The position numbers were made by a program, and so were the translations under genes. The notes below the pieces were generated by a model that made no database searches, was not told the origin of the DNA, and saw only the letters and a list, made by a program, of their open reading frames with translations. Positions 58,580 to 64,000 of a DNA stretch of 64,000 nt are shown piece by piece. Numbering within the stretch: position 1 is the stretch's first letter; each line of letters begins with the position of its first letter. The DNA is from Eublepharis macularius (lineage: Eukaryota; Chordata; Lepidosauria; Squamata; Eublepharidae), in assembly GCF_028583425.1 (NCBI RefSeq), contig NC_072790.1:213072897-213136896 (forward strand), in the 5' to 3' direction.

Positions 58580-61156
58580 TTCTGACAGTCAATTTGTAGA
58601 CGGAGTGGTGGGATACAAGTTCAATAAAGAAACAATTGCATTTAACCATCTCATTCTTCTTTGGACAAGGCTGATATCAGGAGTGTTGGTAATCTTGCAC
58701 CTAGTTGGCCTGGAGGCTGCCAAAATTACCCTTGTGCCTTAATCATCCTTTCTGTGTAAACATTAAGGTAGTTAACTAAGAGCTGCATAAATCTGAATTC
58801 AGAGTAGGTGCTCTAAAGATCACAGTGGAATGAGGCCTTTCTTTAGGACATTCATGCAGTTTATTTATTTACTTGATGTATGGTCCACCTTTCTCCTTGA
58901 GACTCAAGACAGATACAGTAAACACAAGTCTGGCAGCCACAAACTGTTTGGCTGATTCCTTCTAGCAGCCTGCTGCTACCTTCTGGTGAAAGGGAAGGAG
59001 GCAGCACTTCTGTTCTTCCAAGAGCTAGTATTTTAGGCATGTTTATACATACAGCAGAATGAGGTACTAGAGCGGATTATACCACTTTTGACTTAAGGTG
59101 AGGCATACTGCTCCTGTACCAAAAAATATCTCTGCACATAAAAAATAAACAACCAAAAAATCTAGCTCATCATGGAAAAACTTATGTCCCAGCCTGCCGT
59201 CTATTATACTGGCTTTAAACTCACAAGGTGTTGTTTATAAGGTGATCCATCACTTGCAGTCAAATCTGTACAATCCATTCCACCATTTCTGAACTCTGCC
59301 ATTTCATCTGGCTGCATGTGTAGGCCAGGCCTCATTCCTGGGAAATGGAAGTGGCAGAATCCACAGAGGTGTTCTGCTTGGGCAAGATGAACAATTCTCT
59401 CTCTTTTACCCTGACTTATAACAACACAGGATTTGCCACTCTATTAGGGATATTAACCCTACACTAATAGCAATCTGACACACGGAAATGGTGAAGCTTT
59501 CCCTAGCATGGATATATAGTGATGGGGAAAGCTCTACCTGCTCATTCTTTTATTTTAGAGGTACTGGAGTCAGTCTAACACCAGTCGTATCTAACACTAC
59601 CATCATATATCAGTTTTATGCTACTTTATCATGGCCCTGCCTCCTCTAAATCCTTAGAATTGGATGGTGAGAGTGAGAGGGCAGAAAACTCTTCAATAGA
59701 AATCCCATTTATTTATTTAGGTATTTTATAGTGCAACCTTAAGCAGATTTACACCTTTATAAATGCACTGAAGTCAATGGACTTAGAAGGATGTATCTCT
59801 TCTTAAAACTGCATGCTTGGAACCCTGCTTTTCTACATTATAGTGGCCCAAAGCAGCTCACAAAAACACCCAATTTAAGTAAACAACAATACAAACAAGC
59901 AAAATACATTTAATAAAGACCTCTCCCCAGCCTTGATGAGGTTTTCCTAGTGTCCCCCCTTAAAATTCCCAGCGTTCTCTGAGCAGAAGGACTAATCTAA
60001 ACCAATTTAAGTTTACAGTGTGAATCTGTCTAAAACGTTGGCGCTCCAAGGGCAATGCTCCAGATGAGCCTTAGTGACTGCGGATAACACCAGTTATTTG
60101 CTACTGACTGAATAATCTGGTATAAAAAACTGTGATCTTGTTAATGCCCTTTAGTAAAACCAAATGACACAGAGCAAAAGAAGTGACTGAGTTCTCTCTC
60201 CCCGAGAACATCTGTAGAGCTCTTTCAGGGCTTGGAGTTTGCCAGGCCACGAGTGCAATTTTAAGTTCAAGCTGAGTTCAGTGACAGCTATCAAAAGCAG
60301 AAGCCTTATCTCAATGAGGATATTGTTTTCCAGCTGTAGTCATGCTATCTCTTGGCAGCAGCTACTTTTTGAAATCTCTACAACTCCCTGAGTAAATAAG
60401 TAGATTCCTGATGCTATTCCAGCTTCCAAATATGCCTTTGAAGGGCTTAGCCAGCAAGATGCAACAATTTTCCCCCACCAAAATATTTGTACAATTCTCT
60501 ATCACAGCCCTCAGAATAGACAGGTACTTTGCACATTATGAAATGGGACTGAGACATATTCACTGTTGAAGCAGACTAAGGCTTCTTCCAGGTAGGACAT
60601 TTTCCTTATGTGGACAGATGGACGCTTCCACATTTTGGGGAGCTTTCACACAATGTGCTAGTTTCGAGCACAAGTCTTGGGGCTCCAAGGGCTTTCTCCT
60701 TTGACCCGGATCAAAGGAGAAAGTGTGAAGTGGCTGCAGGCAGAGTATCCATGTGGAGGCTCCAGCACATCCAATCTGGGAAGGAGGCATCTGGGGAGGG
60801 GTTGGAGCTAAGCTCCACATTGCCCCCCTTCAGCCCTTTAATGGGCTTTTTTGTTTTCACAATTGAGCTTCAGTGCTCCTTTAACTGCAACTTAGCTGTA
60901 AAGGGGGAAAGGGAAGAGTGCCTCTCTCCCAGAGGGGCCTGGTGCAATCGTCATGTCAGCACTACTTTACCACAGCCACAGAAGGCTGGGAGGAGAAAAG
61001 CAGCGAGTGGCGTGGAAACGAGGTTCAGACATCATCCCTGCCCCCTTCCACTCTGCTTGGTACAACATCCTCAGTAGGGGCACCTTTCCCCTCCATCCTG
61101 TGGAAGTAGTCCCATACAGCTTTGCAAAGATATGGAGCCATTTCAGAACATTTGTC
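58580..61156 (-). other. EFEMP1 long intron, no exon seen
   Basis: 58860-58920 and 59705-59960 hold LINE/SINE tail remnants. 60590-60770 has the palindrome CTTTCTCCTTTGACCCGG / CCGGATCAAAGGAGAAAG, probably a MITE. A 155-codon ORF at 60610-61077 overlaps that repeat and has no domain. Confidence 0.4.
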
Positions 61157-61173
61157 AACAATTAAGCATCAAC

Positions 61174-61412
61174 TGTGGGAGAGCACCTGCTCAAGGAAGT
61201 ATACACAGAAGAAGAATGCACCTTCTGTGTAGGACAATATAGTCCGTATTTATTGTATTTGATAACATTGTTCATTGTCCTTTGAAGGCTTTATAAATAC
61301 GGACTATATTGTCCTACACAGAAGATGCATTCTTCTTCTGTGTATACTTCCTTGAGCAGGTGCTCTCCCACAGTTGGTGTTATTTAAGGAAGTTTCCCTC
61401 TTTTGTGTTTGG
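61174..61412 (+). mobile_element. unidentified hairpin element with 17-bp target duplication
   Basis: A 17-bp direct repeat AACAATTAAGCATCAAC (61157-61173 and 61413-61429) flanks 239 bp. Arms 61170-61253 and 61293-61376 (84 nt each) are reverse complements with one mismatch seen, around a 39-nt spacer. About 36 nt of unpaired tail (GTGTTATTTAAGGAAG…) precedes the right duplication. The long variable-type duplication suggests target-primed insertion rather than a cut-and-paste transposon. The family is not recognised. Confidence 0.85.
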
Positions 61413-61670
61413 AACAATTAAGCATCAACCAGGTAGTGTTAAATATTGACTAATTTCTTAAATGATCCCATTACATTGTTCTCAGATGGTTCCCTATCTT
61501 TGCTAAACTCTACCCAGTTCACAATATGAATTAATGCAAGTCAGTTTAAAATAACTGGGGTCAGCCTGAGCTTACTGCCCCAGTGTTTTATAGCCTGCTC
61601 CCCTGATCAGCATAGGTATTTCAAATATAACAATACTTGGAACTTCAAGGCATGCATTGATCCTTACTAC

Positions 61671-61686
61671 AGGCCTGTAAAATATT

Positions 61687-61737
<51 letters not shown>

Positions 61738-61925
61738 TGTCACACCTTGCCCCTCTTCCCAAAGGGGACCCAAAGTGGCTTACATCATTCTCCTCTCCTT
61801 TATTTTATCCTCTCAACAATCCTGTGAGGTAGGTTAGGCTGAGAGACTGAGAGACAAGGTCACCCAGAGAGCTTCCAAGGTAGAGCGGGGATCTGGGTCT
61901 GCCAGATCCTAGTCTGATACTCTAA
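61671..61925 (-). mobile_element. tRNA-derived SINE with (ATTT)n tail, minus strand
   Basis: (TTTA)n at 61684-61737, then CAAAGGGGACCCAAAGTGGC, CAACAATCCTGTGAGGTAGG and AGATCCTAGTCTGATACTCT. Same family as 40536-40720. Confidence 0.8.
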
Positions 61926-63590
61926 CTACTAATATAATAATTTGGTATTACTACTTCCATAATGCAGAAAGATAAAGGCGTGTCTACAACACAAATAATG
62001 CTATGGTCTGTCCCACACATTGGAGGTTTCAAAATTTACTTATGATCTTGAAATTTCCGAGTTCATAAAAACATGACCCACTTTGCGGGGGGGGGGGGGG
62101 GACACCAATTCAGAAAGTCAGGGGGTGTAGTGGGACTTCAAAGTTTATATTCATTATTAATGTAATTATCAATTGCCTCTTAATACTTTGCATTAAAATT
62201 GCTGTACCTATGTGATCTCAGTAATCCATCTAATTATCCTGTGAGGCAACATCATATTAATATCTCCATAACACACCTGAAAAATGTACAGCAAAAATCA
62301 TCTAAAAAGCAATAAGAACGGCTATGGAGTTGTTAGGTTTTTTAAAATGACTATTTAGGCTGGACATGATAAACATTCATATAATTGCACAGTGTGTGAA
62401 GACTGAGAGTAGAGCAGTTTCTTTCTTATAAAAATCAAGATAACCTACTGAAATTACCTAGCAATTGTTACTGAACGCCCCCCCCCCCCAAATCTTAACT
62501 GTGGAATTCATCATCAAAAGATATGGTGGTAGTTGCTACTAGCTTCAATGTATTACACAGAAGGAAAAGATTACAACCCAATCCTAAACACATTGACTAA
62601 GAAGTAAGTTCCACTTTGTTTAATGAGTCTTACTCTTAAGCAAATCTGGACAGGATTCCAAATTCTAACAGATTAATGGAAAATAGATACATCAGTGCAT
62701 GTTAACCCATGATATAAATGGAATCTTTATGTTCAGAGGCAGTAGATCACTGATCACCAGATGCTAAGGATGAACAACAAGGAAAGCTTCCCAGCTCCCA
62801 GAGGCTGGCTGGCTGGCCACTGTTGTAAACAGAATTGCTAGGCTAGACAGGTTTAGTCTGATCTAGCAAGCAATAACTATTATTCTGAATTTGTAAATTA
62901 TCCTTCAGTTTGGAAAGGTCCAGCATCTTTTCTTGCATCCTGCAGTAGTCAGGGCTGCCCATACTGAAGAACTTATCCAAAAAACAGAGAAAGATTTCTG
63001 CTTGGTATCACTTTGGCCAAGTGAAACCAACAGACTTTGCCCTAAACAATGCACACACACTGATTTTGGCACATAGTAGAATACACTGGGTGCCAACAAA
63101 AACAAATGGAAGTATATGCTACTGCAAACAGATTCCAAAGACCTGTAACAGGCAGGTAAGATCAGCGGGAAAGAACACTGGAAAGAGACTTAGGCTGTTT
63201 TCACATGTCTTACCGGCTCCGGTAAGTTGCACAAAGGTTTTCCTGGCATGATTATGCACGAGAACCAGGAAATCGCGCCAGGAAGACGCTGTCCTTGCAG
63301 GAGCTTTGCGCATGTGGAAACTGGTCATGGCTGCCATGCTTCTACCAAACTCAGTTCAAGTGAAGCAAAAGTGAAGCTGCAAAACTCAGCAGTGTGCTAA
63401 GTGAACACAGTATATTCACCATGCTCCAGAATTCCCTTCAAACTGTAGGGGTTCTCTTGCAGATGTGCAAGTGTTCTATGACAGATGAGTTGATATGGAA
63501 ATAGTTTCCCTAAAGGCAGGAATTTGAAAACCCCTATGCTGTATCAATCTCTATAATAACTTCCAAAAAACCCTCCAAAACATGTAACTT
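61926..63590 (-). other. EFEMP1 long intron, no exon seen
   Basis: Poly-G near 62089-62101 and poly-C near 62479. 62575-62660 has the common reptile dispersed motif (AGTAAGTTCCACTTTG). 63190-63340 has GGCTGTTTTCACATGTCTTACC and resembles the Harbinger-like MITE at 58427. Confidence 0.45.
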
Positions 63591-63800
63591 ATTTGTTTCA
63601 TTTGGAATTCATTTGGCCTGTCCAGTGTTTTAATTGTTGTTTTAATGTTCTTGTACATTGTTTAGCTCTGGTTTTAATTGTCTTAATGAAGTATTTCTTA
63701 TTGATTTTAATGTTTTTTAAGATGTGATTTTATTATGTATATTTTAATTTGTTAGCTGACTTGGTGGCCATTATGAGGGCAGAAAGGCAGGGTTCTGCCT
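63591..63800 (+). mobile_element. CR1/L2-clade LINE 3' end
   Basis: Runs of GTTTTAATTG, TTGTACATTG and AAGATGTGATTTT end in GGTGGCCATTATGAGGGCAG. This is the tail style seen at 36120-36260. Confidence 0.5.
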
Positions 63801-63874
63801 AGCCTTCCTAAATCTAGGATACCTATGAATTTCAGAGGTTAGGAAAACATCTTGGGTAATGTGTGGTGGAGACT

Positions 63875-64000
63875 GCCATAGAGTCATAGCTGATTTATAG
63901 TGACACCTGGTGGGGTTTTCATGGCAAGAGATGAACAGAAGTGGTTTGCCATTGTCTGCCTCTGCAACCCTGGTCTTTGTTGGAGGTCTCCCATCCAATT
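63875..64000 (-). mobile_element. 5S-derived SINE, cut by the window edge
   Basis: AGTGACACCTGGTGGGGTTT, GAAGTGGTTTGCCATTGTCT and GGAGGTCTCCCATCCAATT match the family at 55560-55750. The 5S-like part begins at the edge. Confidence 0.75.

Larger units (their letters stand above)
13850..64000 (-). other. EFEMP1: EFEMP1 (fibulin-3) gene, 3' part, minus strand
   Basis: The gene spans from the probable 3' UTR end (about 13850) to beyond the right edge. Seven coding exons were placed by translation and GT-AG splice sites: 41955-42077, 39025-39144, 29322-29441, 28282-28401, 27486-27609, 27177-27372 and 16216-16374. Together they give 962 nt, about 320 codons of a protein that is about 493 residues in human. 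The EGF exons are 120-124 nt and phase 1, as expected for shuffled EGF modules. The module order and the sequences [13 protein letters not shown] and [15 protein letters not shown] identify fibulin-3 rather than fibulin-4 or fibulin-5. The signal peptide, first atypical EGF module and linker exons are not in the window. Family knowledge: secreted, cysteine-rich matrix glycoprotein of elastic tissue and basement membranes. Confidence 0.95.

Noticed and set aside
60610..61077. 155-codon ORF
   Set aside because: Overlaps a palindromic repeat and translates to low-information sequence.

Overview
This window is nuclear DNA from a vertebrate, almost certainly a squamate reptile (lizard or gecko type). 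The host gene is split into small exons by long introns. The repeats are of squamate type: tRNA-derived SINEs with a Bov-B-like 3' end, 5S-rRNA-derived SINEs, CR1/L2 LINE tails, hAT and Harbinger-like MITEs and Penelope-like elements (PLEs). No bacterial, CRISPR or viral gene content was seen.

Host gene: seven exons on the minus strand encode the C-terminal ~320 residues of EFEMP1 (fibulin-3), a secreted extracellular-matrix glycoprotein. Going 5' to 3' on the minus strand they are four calcium-binding EGF modules at 42077-41955, 39144-39025, 29441-29322 and 28401-28282, a fifth, longer EGF module at 27609-27486, and the fibulin-type C-terminal domain split between 27372-27177 and 16374-16216. 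All splice sites are GT-AG and the reading frame is intact. The 5' exons lie beyond 64000, so the intron upstream of the 42-kb exon is at least 21.9 kb here. The 3' UTR probably runs to about 13850. Positions 1-13850 are intergenic.

The outstanding feature is in the last EFEMP1 intron. A 7,169-bp composite PLE insertion (17649-24817) has three nearly identical partial copies: an inverted copy M, then two head-to-tail forward copies P1 and P2. It is flanked on both sides by an apparently identical 665-bp copy of the host intron (16984-17648 and 24818-25482). That is an extremely long target-site duplication if it is real. M and P1 form 1,993-bp inverted arms. The copies encode a PLE reverse transcriptase, and M and P1 also encode a GIY-YIG endonuclease. 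No single copy is complete. The PLE ends carry a 39-nt hammerhead-ribozyme-like motif. A degenerate relative at 31974-32012 keeps both helices through compensatory base changes. Only 237 bp before the left duplication is a 129-bp inverted pair of PLE ends with its own 10-bp target duplication.

The rest is layered repeats. A CR1 LINE (1855-3560) is interrupted by a hAT MITE and by a solo LTR, each with a target duplication. A second solo LTR lies at 4767-5653. Another hAT copy is at 12260-12695, and a hAT-like end leads into a GC-rich tandem array at 32249-33300. A compact hAT MITE sits at 39271-39550, L2/CR1-clade LINE fragments at 35-37 kb and 50-51 kb, and an unidentified hairpin element at 61174-61412 with 84-nt arms and a 17-bp target duplication. 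All identifications come from reading the sequence; no database search was possible.
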